Origin: an uncultured Pseudomonas sp.
GTDB taxonomy: Bacteria > Pseudomonadota > Gammaproteobacteria > Pseudomonadales > Pseudomonadaceae
Length of the DNA stretch: 64,000 nt
NCBI RefSeq assembly: GCF_913774235.1
Contig: NZ_CAJYDW010000004.1
Span: forward strand, 1 to 64,000
Direction of reading: 5' to 3'
The notes beneath the pieces are model-generated. The model saw only the letters and a list, made by a program, of their open reading frames with translations. It ran no database searches and had not been told where the DNA came from. The number at the start of each line of letters is the position of its first letter. Within the stretch, counting starts at the first letter, position 1. This document shows, piece by piece, positions 26,812-36,690 of this stretch. The position numbers and the translations under genes are program-made.

Positions 26812-29733
26812 TCAGTTACCCATCAGATCCCGTACGCGGCGGGTGAGGCTGTCGACGGCGAAGGGCTTGGTGAGGATCTCCATGCCGGGATCGAGATGGC
26901 CGTTGCCGATGGCGGCGTTCTCCGCGTAGCCGGTGATGAACAGGGTCTTGAGCCCCGGGCGCGACTGGCGCCCCGCCTCGGCCAGCTGCCGGCCGTTCAT
27001 GCCGCCGGGCAGGCCGACGTCGCTGATCAGCAGATCGAGGTGCACGTCGGACTGCAGGATCTTCAGGCCGGTGAGGCTGTCGGCCGCTTCGATCACCGCG
27101 TAGCCGAGGTCTTCGAGGATATCCACCACCAGCATCCGTACCGTCGGCTCGTCGTCGACCACCAGCACCGTCTCGCCCTGGGCGGTGGCGGCCAGGTCCA
27201 GGCGGGTGGCCAGGTCTTCCGGGGCCACTGTCTCGCCGAGATAGCGCGGCAGATAGATGCACAGGGTGGTGCCCTGACCCACCTCTGAATAGAGCCGCAC
27301 CTGACCGCCGGACTGCAGCGCGAAGCCGTAGATCATCGACAGCCCCAGGCCGGTCCCCTGGCCGATGGGCTTGGTGGTGAAGAAGGGTTCGAATACCCGC
27401 GCCGCGACCTCGGGTGGGATGCCTACGCCGGTGTCCGTCACGCACAGGGACAGGTACTGGCCCTCCGGCAACTCCAGGGCGCGGGCGCTCTCGCGGTCCA
27501 TCCAGCGATTGGCGGTCTCGATGGTGATGCGCCCCCCTTCGGGCATGGCGTCACGGGCATTGATGCAGAGATTGAGCAGTGAATTCTCCAGTTGGCTGGG
27601 GTCCACCAGCGCGGGCCAGAGCCCCGTGGCGCCGACGGTCTCGACCTGGATACCCGGCCCCACGGTGCGCTGGATCAGTTCGGTGAGGCCGTCGATCAGC
27701 TGGTTGACGTCCACCGGCCGCGGCGCCAGGGTCTGGCGCCGGGAAAAGGCCAGCAGGCGATGGGTGAGGGCGGCGGCGCGCTTGGCTGCGCCCTGGGCAG
27801 CGGCCAGGTAGCGGTCGAGTTCGCGCAGCCGGCCCTGGGCGATGCGCGTCTCCATCAGCTCCAGCGCCCCGGAGATGCCGGCCAGCAGGTTGTTGAAGTC
27901 ATGGGCGAGGCCGCCGGTCAACTGGCCGACAGCCTCCATCTTCTGCGATTGCCGCAACTTTTCCTCGGCCTGCATCAACTCCGCGGAGCGTTCGGCGACG
28001 CGGGTTTCCAGGGTGTCGTTGAGGGCGCGCAGGGCGGCCAGGGCCTTGTCGCGTTCGGCTTCCACCGCGCGGCGTTCCTCGACGTCGATGAGCACGCCGG
28101 GACAGCGCAGCGGGTTACCGTTGGCAGCGTGCTCGACCCGGCCGTTGGCCTCCACCCAGTAGTAAAGACCGTCGGCTCGACGTACGCGGTACTGTTGGGC
28201 GTAGGGCCCCCCCTGCGCGACTACCGTCTCGATGGCCGCGGCGAGGCCGGGTTGGTCGTCCGGATGTACCGTCGCCATCACCTGGGCCAGACTCAGGCCT
28301 TCGCGACCCAGGGCCGGATCGAGCCCGAAGGAGCGGGCGAAGGCCTCGTCCACGGTGAATCTGTCGGTGGGCAGGTCCCAATGCCAGGTGCCGATGATGG
28401 CGCCGGCCGACAGCGCCAGCTGGACACGTTCGATGTTCTCCCGGGCCAGGGCTTCGCTGATGCGCAGGCGCTCTTCGGCATTGCGCCGCTCGGTCACGTC
28501 GCTGAAGAAGATGGCGATCTGACGTTCCTCAGGATCGCCGACCCGTACGGCGCGCACGTCGAACCAGCGCTCGAAGGTGTTGGCGTAGTTCTCGAAGGTG
28601 GCGGGTTCGCCGGTCTTGGCCACGTGGCCATAGGTGTCGAACCAGAACTGTTCCAGGTTGGGGGCGAATTCGGTCACCCACTTGCCGCGCAGATTGACCC
28701 CGGCCTGGCGCTCGAAGGCCGGATTGGCTTCGAGGAAGCGATAGTCGATGGGCTTGTCGTCGGCATCGAACTTGACCTGGACGATGGCGAAGGCCGAGCC
28801 GATGGTCTCGATGATGGCGCGAAAGCGTTCTTCGCTCTTGCGCAGCGCGGCCTGGGCGCTTTGCAGCGGGCTCATGTCGAGCATGGCGCCGATCATCCGC
28901 GTGGGTCGGCCGTCCTGGTCACGGATTACCCGGCCGCGGTCGTAGACCAGGGCATAGGAGCCATCCGCCCGCCGAAAACGATATTCGTCGGTCCAGACCA
29001 GGCCGTCGCCCTCGATCACCGCTGCCGCGGAGGCCTCGATGCGCGGCCGGTCGTCCGGATGGATCTGCGCCAGCCACCAGGCGACGGTAGGTTCGACGGC
29101 ATCCGGCCGGTAGCCATAGGCGGTGCCCAGGGCGTCGTTCCAGAGCACCAGGCCGCTGCGGCAATCCCAGTCCCAGATGGCGTCCTTGGTGGCCTCGGCG
29201 ACCACGCGGTAGCGCTCCTGGCTTTCCTTCAAGGCCAGGCCCGCCAGGTGCTCGACGGTGCGGTCGCGGAGGATCTTGACGAAGCCCAGGGGGTCGCCAT
29301 TGTCATCGGTGAGCGACATCATCTCGCCCGAGGCCCAGAAGCGCTGGCCGTCCTCGCGCAGATGCCAGCGTTCGTCCAGGGCGCTGCCGTCGCGCAGCGC
29401 CTTGGCCATCTCGTATTCGCCGTGACGGTTGGCGCTGTCTTCGGGCGTGAACAGGCGCGAGGAGTCCTGGCCGATCATTTCCTCGGCGCTCCAGCCGGTG
29501 ACCTGTTCAGCACCCGGATTCCAGTCGGTGATACGGCCCTGGCGGTCGCTGACCACGATGGCGAACTGGGTGGTGCTCTCCAGCACCGCGCGGCTGCGCG
29601 CCTTGGCCCGGCTGCCAGGCGAGGCGTCGGCGGAGGTTGCGCGGAGCGTCAGCTCCTGCACGGCGGCGCGCAGGCGCAGGACTTCCTCCTCGAGGGCCTC
29701 GCGGGTCAGCGCGGCCAGGGGTACCTCACTCAT
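26812..29733 (-). CDS. Multi-PAS hybrid sensor histidine kinase with receiver domain
   Basis: Several PAS/PAC repeats, GGLAHDFNNLLAGISGALELM H-box, C-terminal receiver (ETVLVVDDEPTVRMLVVDILEDLGYAVIEA). Confidence 0.9.
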   Translation of the reverse strand: MSEVPLAALTREALEEEVLRLRAAVQELTLRATSADASPGSRAKARSRAVLESTTQFAIVVSDRQGRITDWNPGAEQVTGWSAEEMIGQDSSRLFTPEDSANRHGEYEMAKALRDGSALDERWHLREDGQRFWASGEMMSLTDDNGDPLGFVKILRDRTVEHLAGLALKESQERYRVVAEATKDAIWDWDCRSGLVLWNDALGTAYGYRPDAVEPTVAWWLAQIHPDDRPRIEASAAAVIEGDGLVWTDEYRFRRADGSYALVYDRGRVIRDQDGRPTRMIGAMLDMSPLQSAQAALRKSEERFRAIIETIGSAFAIVQVKFDADDKPIDYRFLEANPAFERQAGVNLRGKWVTEFAPNLEQFWFDTYGHVAKTGEPATFENYANTFERWFDVRAVRVGDPEERQIAIFFSDVTERRNAEERLRISEALARENIERVQLALSAGAIIGTWHWDLPTDRFTVDEAFARSFGLDPALGREGLSLAQVMATVHPDDQPGLAAAIETVVAQGGPYAQQYRVRRADGLYYWVEANGRVEHAANGNPLRCPGVLIDVEERRAVEAERDKALAALRALNDTLETRVAERSAELMQAEEKLRQSQKMEAVGQLTGGLAHDFNNLLAGISGALELMETRIAQGRLRELDRYLAAAQGAAKRAAALTHRLLAFSRRQTLAPRPVDVNQLIDGLTELIQRTVGPGIQVETVGATGLWPALVDPSQLENSLLNLCINARDAMPEGGRITIETANRWMDRESARALELPEGQYLSLCVTDTGVGIPPEVAARVFEPFFTTKPIGQGTGLGLSMIYGFALQSGGQVRLYSEVGQGTTLCIYLPRYLGETVAPEDLATRLDLAATAQGETVLVVDDEPTVRMLVVDILEDLGYAVIEAADSLTGLKILQSDVHLDLLISDVGLPGGMNGRQLAEAGRQSRPGLKTLFITGYAENAAIGNGHLDPGMEILTKPFAVDSLTRRVRDLMGN

Positions 29734-30117
29734 CTCGCAGGATTTCCTCGGGGGCGTGGGTGATCTCGTTCGACCGCGAAAATGCCGGAGTGTGGCTGCG
29801 CTGGCGGCCGCGCAAGGCGCTTTGCCGTTCATCGGCAAGCGGCGAGCAACCTGCAGGGAGTCTAGCCGCCACACGCCGTGACCTTCAGCGAAACGACGGC
29901 CTGTCACGGGTTGGCGGGGTAGAGCGGGGCAAGCGAAGCGGGCTCGGTAACGCGGCTCGCGTGGTGGGCAGCGCGGCGCGGGGTAACGACTGACGGAGCT
30001 CGGCTGACGAACGGTCGGGCCCTGGAACCCGGTGGGGTGGGTGGCCTCTACGCTAGCACGCGACGCGCGTCACAGCCGTCCTTTCCTCGTCGCCTTCAAT
30101 TCAGGAGCCTCGCGCGC

Positions 30118-31458
30118 ATGGCCTCGGAACCCCTCCCTTCAGCGGCCGCCGCCGACGCACCCGCAGCGGGTCCACTCAAACGTGCCATCACCCTGCCGAT
30201 GCTGGTGTTCTTCATTCTCGGCGACGTGCTCGGCGCTGGCGTCTATGCGCTGGCAGGCACCATCGCCGGGCGGGTCGGCGGGGCCATCTGGGCGCCACTG
30301 CTGATCGCCTTGTTCTTCGCGCTGCTGACCGCTGCCTCCTATGCCGAGCTGGTCACCAAGTATCCCAAGGCGGGCGGCGCGGCGGTGTTCGCCGAGCGCG
30401 CCTTCGGCCGGCCGTGGTTGTCCTTCCTGGTGGGGTTCTCGATGCTGGCCGCGGGGGTCACCAGCGCCGCGGGGCTGGCGGTGGCCTTTGCCGGCGGTTA
30501 TCTGCAGGCGCTGGTGGCCTGGCCGAGCGCCTGGGTCTGCCTGGGCTTCCTGCTGCTGGTGGGGTTGCTCAATGCCCGCGGCATCAAGGAATCGCTGTCG
30601 GTCAATCTGCTGATGACCCTGGTGGAGCTGTCCGGCCTGGCGATCGTCATCGTCGCGGCTGGCTGGTTCGTAGTGCAGGGCCAGGGCGAGCCGGCGCGGC
30701 TGCTGGAGGTGGATGCCGCCGCGGCCCCCGCGGCCATCCTCGGGGCATCGCTGCTGGCCTTCTACTCCTTCGTCGGTTTCGAGACCTCGGCCAACCTGGC
30801 CGAAGAGGTGCAGGACGTCAGCCGTGTCTATCCGCGGGCACTGTTCGGCGCCCTGATCATCGCCGGCATCGTCTACCTGCTGGTCGGCGCCGGGGCGGCG
30901 CTGGTGCTGCCGGTCGAGCGGCTCAAGCAGTCCGGCGCGCCGCTGATGGACGTGCTGGCGGCTTCGGGCCTGGGGGTACCGACCCGGCTGTTTGCCGTCA
31001 TCGCGCTCATCGCCGTGGCCAATGGCACCTTGCTGACCCTGATCATGGCCAGCCGCCTGGCCTTCGGCATGGCCCGCGAGGGCCTGCTGCCGGCCGTGCT
31101 CGGCCGGGTGCTGCCGCGGCGGCGGACGCCTGGCGTGGCCATCCTCGCCACCACCGCCGTGGCCATCGCCCTGACCTTCACCAGTACCCTGGACGTGCTG
31201 GCCGAGACCGTGGTGCTGCTGCTCCTGGTGGTCTTCATCAGCACCAACCTGGCGGTGCTGGCCCTCAAGCGCGACCGGGTGGAACACCCGCACTTCCGGG
31301 TACCCTGGATCTTCCCGGTGCTGGCCCTGGGCTCCTGTGCGCTGCTGATCGCCCAGCAGGGCGCGGCGACCTGGCTGCGCGCGGGCCTGATGCTACTGGT
31401 GGGCGGCGTACTCTATGGCCTGACCCGGCTGGTCGGTGCCCGTACCGTGGGCTCCTGA
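30118..31458 (+). CDS. APC-family amino acid/polyamine permease
   Basis: LPMLVFFILGDVLGAGVYALAGTIAGRVGGAIWAPLLIALFFALLTAASYAEL; 12-TM-like. Confidence 0.88.
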   Translation: MASEPLPSAAAADAPAAGPLKRAITLPMLVFFILGDVLGAGVYALAGTIAGRVGGAIWAPLLIALFFALLTAASYAELVTKYPKAGGAAVFAERAFGRPWLSFLVGFSMLAAGVTSAAGLAVAFAGGYLQALVAWPSAWVCLGFLLLVGLLNARGIKESLSVNLLMTLVELSGLAIVIVAAGWFVVQGQGEPARLLEVDAAAAPAAILGASLLAFYSFVGFETSANLAEEVQDVSRVYPRALFGALIIAGIVYLLVGAGAALVLPVERLKQSGAPLMDVLAASGLGVPTRLFAVIALIAVANGTLLTLIMASRLAFGMAREGLLPAVLGRVLPRRRTPGVAILATTAVAIALTFTSTLDVLAETVVLLLLVVFISTNLAVLALKRDRVEHPHFRVPWIFPVLALGSCALLIAQQGAATWLRAGLMLLVGGVLYGLTRLVGARTVGS

Positions 31459-31463
31459 CGGAC

Positions 31464-34400
31464 TCAGGAGCCGACCAGGGCATACAGAGTCTGCATGTCG
31501 GCGGGCTTGGTCAGATGATGATCGAAGCCGGCCGCCAGGGCCTCGGCCTGGTCCTTGGCCTGGCCCCAGCCGGTCATGGCGATCAGCTTCACCGTCTGGC
31601 CCGGCACGGTCGCGCGAATCGCCCGGGCCAGTTGATAGCCGGTCAGGCCCGGCATGCCGATGTCGGAGATGACGATGTCGGCGCCATAGCCCTGGAAGGC
31701 GTCCAGGGCCTGTTGGCCGTCATAGGCGACCCGGACCTGATGGCCGTCCAGCTCCAGTAGTTCGGCGATGGTATCGGCGATATCCGGGTTATCGTCGGCG
31801 ACCAGGATGCGTCGCTTGGCGGCCAGGGGGGCAGCCGCCGCGGGCACCCCTGGCTCGGTCGCTGGCGGCGCGACGGTGATCGGCAGAATCACGGTGAAAC
31901 GGCTCCCCAGACCCAGTCCGGCGCTTTCCGCGCGGATGTCGCCGCCTTGCAGTCGCGCCAGTTCACGGGAGAGCGCCAGGCCGATGCCCAGTCCCGCCGA
32001 GCGTTCCGCCTGGCGCGGATCAAGCTGACCGAACATCTGGAACAGCGCATCCAGGCGGTCCGGAGCGATGCCGCTGCCGTTGTCGGCGATGTCCACCTGC
32101 ACCTCGTCGTCCGCCTGCCGCACGCCCAGGCTGATCCGGCCACCCACCGGCGTATAGCGGGAGGCGTTGCTCAGCAAATTGAGGAAGATCTGCTCCAGGC
32201 GGAGCGGGTCGGCATACAGCCAGACCGGCGTGGCGGGCAGGCGCAGGTCGAACGTCTGCTGCTTCTCCTGCATCAGTACCTGCACCGCATCGGCGGCCGC
32301 GTCGAGCACGGACTGCAGGGTGACGAAGGCGTGGTGCAGGATGATCCGGCCAAAGGTGATGCGCGAGATATCCAGCAGGTCGTTGAGCAGCGCGCCCATG
32401 CGTTCGACTTGCCGCTCGATGGTCTGGCAACTGCGTTGCTGCTGCTCGGGCGAGACGGTCGGCGCGGCGATCAGCGCCGCCGCATGGCGAATGGGAGCCA
32501 GGGGATTGCGCAGTTCGTGGGCCAGGACGGCGAGGAACTCGTCCTTTTGCCGATCGGTGTCGCGCAACACCTCTTCCTGGCACTTGCGCTCGCTGATGTC
32601 GAGGAACCAGACGGCCAGGTTGCCATCGAAGGGCGTCGCGTTGATCTGTAGCCAGCGACGGGTTCCTTCGGCATCCGGGCCCTGTAACTCCGCCGACCAG
32701 GCGGCTTCGCTGCCGCTGTGCTCCTGGCAGAGCTGGAGCAGACGAGGGCCGGCCCAATCCAGCCTCACCGTCGCCTCGGGCGCAAGGTCGACCGCCAGGC
32801 CCAGCGTGAGGGTGCCGATGGGGTTGAGATAGTCCCAGACGAAGGTGCCTTCGGCCTCGGGCACGGCGATGCCAAAGCACACCAGCGAACTTTCCAGGGC
32901 CACGCGCAGGCGCCGCTGCGAGCGCAGGGCCGCTTCCTGGATGCGGGCACGGTCGATCACCAGCACGGCCTTCGAAGCGCAGAGATCGGCTAGGCGCTGC
33001 TCTCGCGCCGTGGGCTCGCGCGGTTCCGGCAACTGAATCGTCAAGGCGCCGAGAGTGCCGTGCAGGGCGCTATGCAGGGGCACGGCATGCAGGGCGGCGA
33101 AGCCTTCGCCGCGACCGATGGCGGCCAGCGCGGCGAAAGCCGGCGTGGTTTCAAGGTCACGAATCACGACCCGGCGCTGGGTGCGGATAGCGATGTCGCA
33201 GGCGCTTTCCGCAGGGGTCAGGGCGGCCAGTCGCGCCCTGGTCCGGGCAGAAAGGCCTGCGGCGAAATACAGCTGCGGCCGTTGCTCGTCGGCCAGCAGC
33301 GACACGCAGCCGAAGGGGGTCTGGTGGAAGCGGCAGAGCACCTCGAGGATCGTCTCCAGCTGTTGCGGCAAGGAGGGTAGCTGCAGCAGGCGATGGTTGA
33401 GCTGTTGCAGGATTTCCAGGTCGGCTACCTGCAGTTCGAGCGCCTCCTGGCTCTGCTGCAGTTCCCGCAGGTAGTCGTCGCGCTGCTCTTCGGTCAGGCG
33501 GCGGGCATCGGCGGCGGCCAGTAGCGCCTGGCCCACCTGCTGGATTTCCAGGACATCACTGTCCGGCAGGACCGGTGTCCGTCGCTGGCCGAGCGCCAGC
33601 GCCGCCTCTTGCAGTGCCTGGACCGGACGGCTGATGCGCCGCGACAGCAGCAGGGCGACCGTCCAGGCGAAGACCACCGAGAGGATCAGGCCGCCGCCAT
33701 AGAGCGCGAAGGAACGGGTGGCCGCCGCCGAGACCTCGGTGGTGGGAATGCCCGTGGTGACCGTCCAGCCGGAGTCGGGCAGGCGCACGAAGGCCGTGTA
33801 GACGTCCCGGCCTTCGAGAGTCCGGGCTACGCCGATACCTTCGTCGCCGGGTTGCGCGAGGATCTTCGCCAAACCCGGCAGGGCCGCTTGGCCCAGGGTT
33901 TCCGCGTGCAGCGCGGTGCGGGCGATCCGCAGGCCGTGGCGGTCGAACACGGAGCCGACCCAGTGCTCAGGCAGGGCGCGGGTCAGGCGCGCCGCACGGA
34001 TACTGTCCGGGGTCATCACGGCGGTGAGCACGAAGCCCACCTGGCCGTTGCGCAGTACCGGTACCCGTACCGGAAAGGCCAGCAGGCCGGTAGGTCCCTG
34101 GGCCAGCTGCCCGACCACTGGCCGGCGCTGGGCGATCACCTCGGCGAAACTCGCCGGTTCGGCCAGGGGACCGCCCGGCGCCTGCCCCTGGGTGGACATC
34201 CGTCGCACGATCTGCCCATCGGGCGTGGCGAGCAAGATCGTCCGCCAACCCGGTACCAGCGGTAGGACCCGCCCGACCAGGGTGGCGAAATCGTCCAGGT
34301 TCCCGGCCAGCAGCAAGGGCGACTGGGCGAGCGCCTGCAGGATGGTCACGGCGCGGCGCAATTCGCTTTCGATGGTGGTGGCCGCCTGGCGGCTGGACTC

Positions 34401-34559
34401 CAGCGCTCGTTGTTCGGCTTCGTGTTGCTGATGATGCACCAGCAGCCAAAGGCCCAGCCCGGCGACCAGGGCCAGGGGAACGATCCCGGCGAAGGCGATC
34501 GCCAGCAGGCGGTTGCGCAGAGGGATCAGGCGCGCGGGGGTAGCGGTCGACGGCGACAT
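31464..34559 (-). CDS. Hybrid sensor histidine kinase (dCache/HAMP-GAF-PAS-HK-REC)
   Basis: DEFLAVLAHELRNPLAPIRHAAALI H-box, GLGIGLALSRELARLQGG, C-terminal RRILVADDNPDIADTIAELLELDGHQVRVAYDG receiver. Confidence 0.9.
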   Translation of the reverse strand: MSPSTATPARLIPLRNRLLAIAFAGIVPLALVAGLGLWLLVHHQQHEAEQRALESSRQAATTIESELRRAVTILQALAQSPLLLAGNLDDFATLVGRVLPLVPGWRTILLATPDGQIVRRMSTQGQAPGGPLAEPASFAEVIAQRRPVVGQLAQGPTGLLAFPVRVPVLRNGQVGFVLTAVMTPDSIRAARLTRALPEHWVGSVFDRHGLRIARTALHAETLGQAALPGLAKILAQPGDEGIGVARTLEGRDVYTAFVRLPDSGWTVTTGIPTTEVSAAATRSFALYGGGLILSVVFAWTVALLLSRRISRPVQALQEAALALGQRRTPVLPDSDVLEIQQVGQALLAAADARRLTEEQRDDYLRELQQSQEALELQVADLEILQQLNHRLLQLPSLPQQLETILEVLCRFHQTPFGCVSLLADEQRPQLYFAAGLSARTRARLAALTPAESACDIAIRTQRRVVIRDLETTPAFAALAAIGRGEGFAALHAVPLHSALHGTLGALTIQLPEPREPTAREQRLADLCASKAVLVIDRARIQEAALRSQRRLRVALESSLVCFGIAVPEAEGTFVWDYLNPIGTLTLGLAVDLAPEATVRLDWAGPRLLQLCQEHSGSEAAWSAELQGPDAEGTRRWLQINATPFDGNLAVWFLDISERKCQEEVLRDTDRQKDEFLAVLAHELRNPLAPIRHAAALIAAPTVSPEQQQRSCQTIERQVERMGALLNDLLDISRITFGRIILHHAFVTLQSVLDAAADAVQVLMQEKQQTFDLRLPATPVWLYADPLRLEQIFLNLLSNASRYTPVGGRISLGVRQADDEVQVDIADNGSGIAPDRLDALFQMFGQLDPRQAERSAGLGIGLALSRELARLQGGDIRAESAGLGLGSRFTVILPITVAPPATEPGVPAAAAPLAAKRRILVADDNPDIADTIAELLELDGHQVRVAYDGQQALDAFQGYGADIVISDIGMPGLTGYQLARAIRATVPGQTVKLIAMTGWGQAKDQAEALAAGFDHHLTKPADMQTLYALVGS

Positions 34560-34740
34560 GTCGGCTTCAATGGCGGAAAGGTGGGATTCTAGCCTGAGAC
34601 CGAAGGGTAGTTCGTCGAAAAACGTAGCCTTCGCGAGAGCGGTAAATACCCCTGGAGCCCGCGCCCGCTCTAGGTTGCGACTGTAAACGAAGCGCCCGTT
34701 CATCGGCGATGAATGGGCGGTTCAACGCCACTTTGGAAGG

Positions 34741-35020
34741 CGCCATGCAGGCCAGGCAGCGCAGTCGCGACGACGCGAACGCCACCCTGAAGATCACCCG
34801 CGACCCCGGGACGGTGCTGGCGGGGATCGCTCGATCACCGAGATCAACTTCCTCATCGACATCGCTGCGGAGGAACAGGGGCAGGTCGCCCGTTCGATGG
34901 ATCTCAACCTGGTGAGCCTTCGCGACCTATCGATCCAGATCTCCGCCGGTGCCCATCAGAGCACCGCGGCGGCCCACGAGGTGTCGCGCCTGGCGGCAGT
35001 TCCCGGTTTCGGCCGCCGAC
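34741..35020 (+). pseudogene. Remnant of the C-terminal signalling domain of a methyl-accepting chemotaxis protein
   Basis: Two frames read ...VLAGIARS / RSITEINFLIDIAAEEQGQVARSMDLNLVSLRDLSIQISAGAHQSTAAAHEVSRLA, an MCP tail interrupted by a frameshift with no intact ORF. Confidence 0.65.
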
Positions 35021-35156
35021 GAGTGGTACCTCCGGGAGTCCCTCGGCGTTGACGTCCGCAAGCGGGACGGTCCCGGTGGGCGCGGGCGCCAGGGTGGAAC
35101 CAAGCCCGGTCCGCTGGGCCGAACGCTGTGATCATCAGCTGCCAGATGTGCCCCTT

Positions 35157-36629
35157 ATGCAGACCACTACAAGAGCCGTTACCGGCCAGTACCAGGCGCC
35201 CACGCCCGTCACCTTCGAGCCTGCCAAGTCGCTCTACGCCGAGTTGCTGGTACCTCAGCCCAGCGCCGCCGCACGGGAGCGGGCAGGCCACTACCTCGCC
35301 GATCAGTTGCAGCTCGTGAGTCCTCTCGCGGCCGATCTGCCGGAAGACCCCGAGAGCCTGGAAGCCTGGATGCTGGAGAACACCGCCCGGGTCGGCGCCC
35401 AGTACCGCGACTACCTGGCCGCGCGCAAGGCCGGTGCCCCGCGGCGTTACTTCGGCAGCAAGGCCCAGGCGCTGTATTTTCTGCGGGGCGTCGCACCCAC
35501 CAAGCTGGTGGATGGTGCCTGGCTCTATGGCACGCTCGCCCACTGGGACGACCTGCGCTATCGCGCGGCCATCCAGATCTACCTGGAAGAGCTGGGCGAT
35601 GGCCAGCCGGACAAGAACCACGTGGTGCTCTATCGCAAGCTGCTGGCTAACCACGGCTGCGAGGACTTGTCGCCACTGAGCGACGATCACTATGTGCAGG
35701 GTGCCATCCAGCTGGCGCTGGCCCACCACGCTGATCGCTACCTGCCCGAGGTGCTCGGCTTCAATCTGGGTTACGAGCAACTGCCGCTGCACCTGTTGAT
35801 CACGGCCTACGAACTCAACGAGCTGGGCATCGACCCCTACTACTTCACCCTGCACGTAACGGTGGATAACGCCGGCACCGGCCATGCGCGCAAGGCGCTG
35901 CAGGCGGTACACGACGCCATGCCGGCCGACGGCCGCGCAGCCTTCTATCGGCGAGTGGTGCAGGGTTACTTGCTCAACGAACTCGGTGCCAGCACTACAT
36001 CGGTGATCGAAAGCTTCGATCTGGAGCAGGCGGTGATCGAGGTGCTGGCGGAAAAGAGCAGCGTCGGCCGCTACGTGCACTCCGATTACTGCCGGATTGG
36101 CGGGCGCAGCGTCAGCGACTGGCTAGGCGATCCGGCGCAGATCCCCGACTTCCTCCAAGTGATGCAGGAGCAGGGCTGGATCAAGCGTCACCAAGACCCC
36201 ACCAACAGCCGCTTCTGGCGCCTGATACAGGGCGAGCGCGCGGAGATGTTCGGCGTTTTCACCGCCTATGAGCAGCAGCTGATCCATGACTGGATCGCCG
36301 GTGACTTCATCCATAGCGGCGCCAAGCAGCGCGCCGCTGCCGAGCGCGTCGCGGTAGTGCCGCGCCGCGAGATCAGCTTTCGTGCCCGCCAGCGGCAGCA
36401 GGAACGGCTGTGTCCGGCGCTGGCGACGGAGCAGGGCATGGCGGCCAACGCCGCGAGCGCCCAGGCGAGTGACTGCGATAGGGACGAGGCGGCCCTGGAG
36501 CAACGCCTGGCCAGCCAGCCCAGTCGCGCTGCGGCCATGGCCCTGCTGGTCGAGCAGCTGTCGCCAGCCCGTCACCACAGCCGCGCCGGCCTGCTGGCGA
36601 CGCGGCTGTTCGTGGACCTGCTCGGCTAA
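35157..36629 (+). CDS. Iron-containing redox enzyme, haem-oxygenase-like fold family
   Basis: MQTTTRAVTGQYQAPTPVTFEPAKSLYAELL ... NLGYEQLPLHLLITAYELNELGIDPYYFTLHVTVDNAGTGHARKAL; conserved E/H pattern of haem-oxygenase-like diiron proteins. Confidence 0.75.
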   Translation: MQTTTRAVTGQYQAPTPVTFEPAKSLYAELLVPQPSAAARERAGHYLADQLQLVSPLAADLPEDPESLEAWMLENTARVGAQYRDYLAARKAGAPRRYFGSKAQALYFLRGVAPTKLVDGAWLYGTLAHWDDLRYRAAIQIYLEELGDGQPDKNHVVLYRKLLANHGCEDLSPLSDDHYVQGAIQLALAHHADRYLPEVLGFNLGYEQLPLHLLITAYELNELGIDPYYFTLHVTVDNAGTGHARKALQAVHDAMPADGRAAFYRRVVQGYLLNELGASTTSVIESFDLEQAVIEVLAEKSSVGRYVHSDYCRIGGRSVSDWLGDPAQIPDFLQVMQEQGWIKRHQDPTNSRFWRLIQGERAEMFGVFTAYEQQLIHDWIAGDFIHSGAKQRAAAERVAVVPRREISFRARQRQQERLCPALATEQGMAANAASAQASDCDRDEAALEQRLASQPSRAAAMALLVEQLSPARHHSRAGLLATRLFVDLLG

Positions 36630-36639
36630 GACCCAATAC

Positions 36640-36661
36640 AGGACCCGTGAGGGTCCTTTTT
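36640..36661 (+). terminator. Rho-independent terminator
   Basis: AGGACCC-GTGA-GGGTCCT-TTTTC immediately after the redox enzyme stop codon. Confidence 0.8.
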
Positions 36662-36690
36662 CATTTCGATTGCCATTCAAGGATCTGCCC

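Noticed and set aside
27592-29763. 723-aa plus-strand ORF
   Set aside because: Entirely antisense to the hybrid kinase, with compositional rather than domain-like sequence.
36382-36690. N-terminal extension of the methyltransferase ORF
   Set aside because: Overlaps the redox enzyme out of frame and the terminator; the RBS AAGGA before GTG 36691/ATG 36700 gives a better start.
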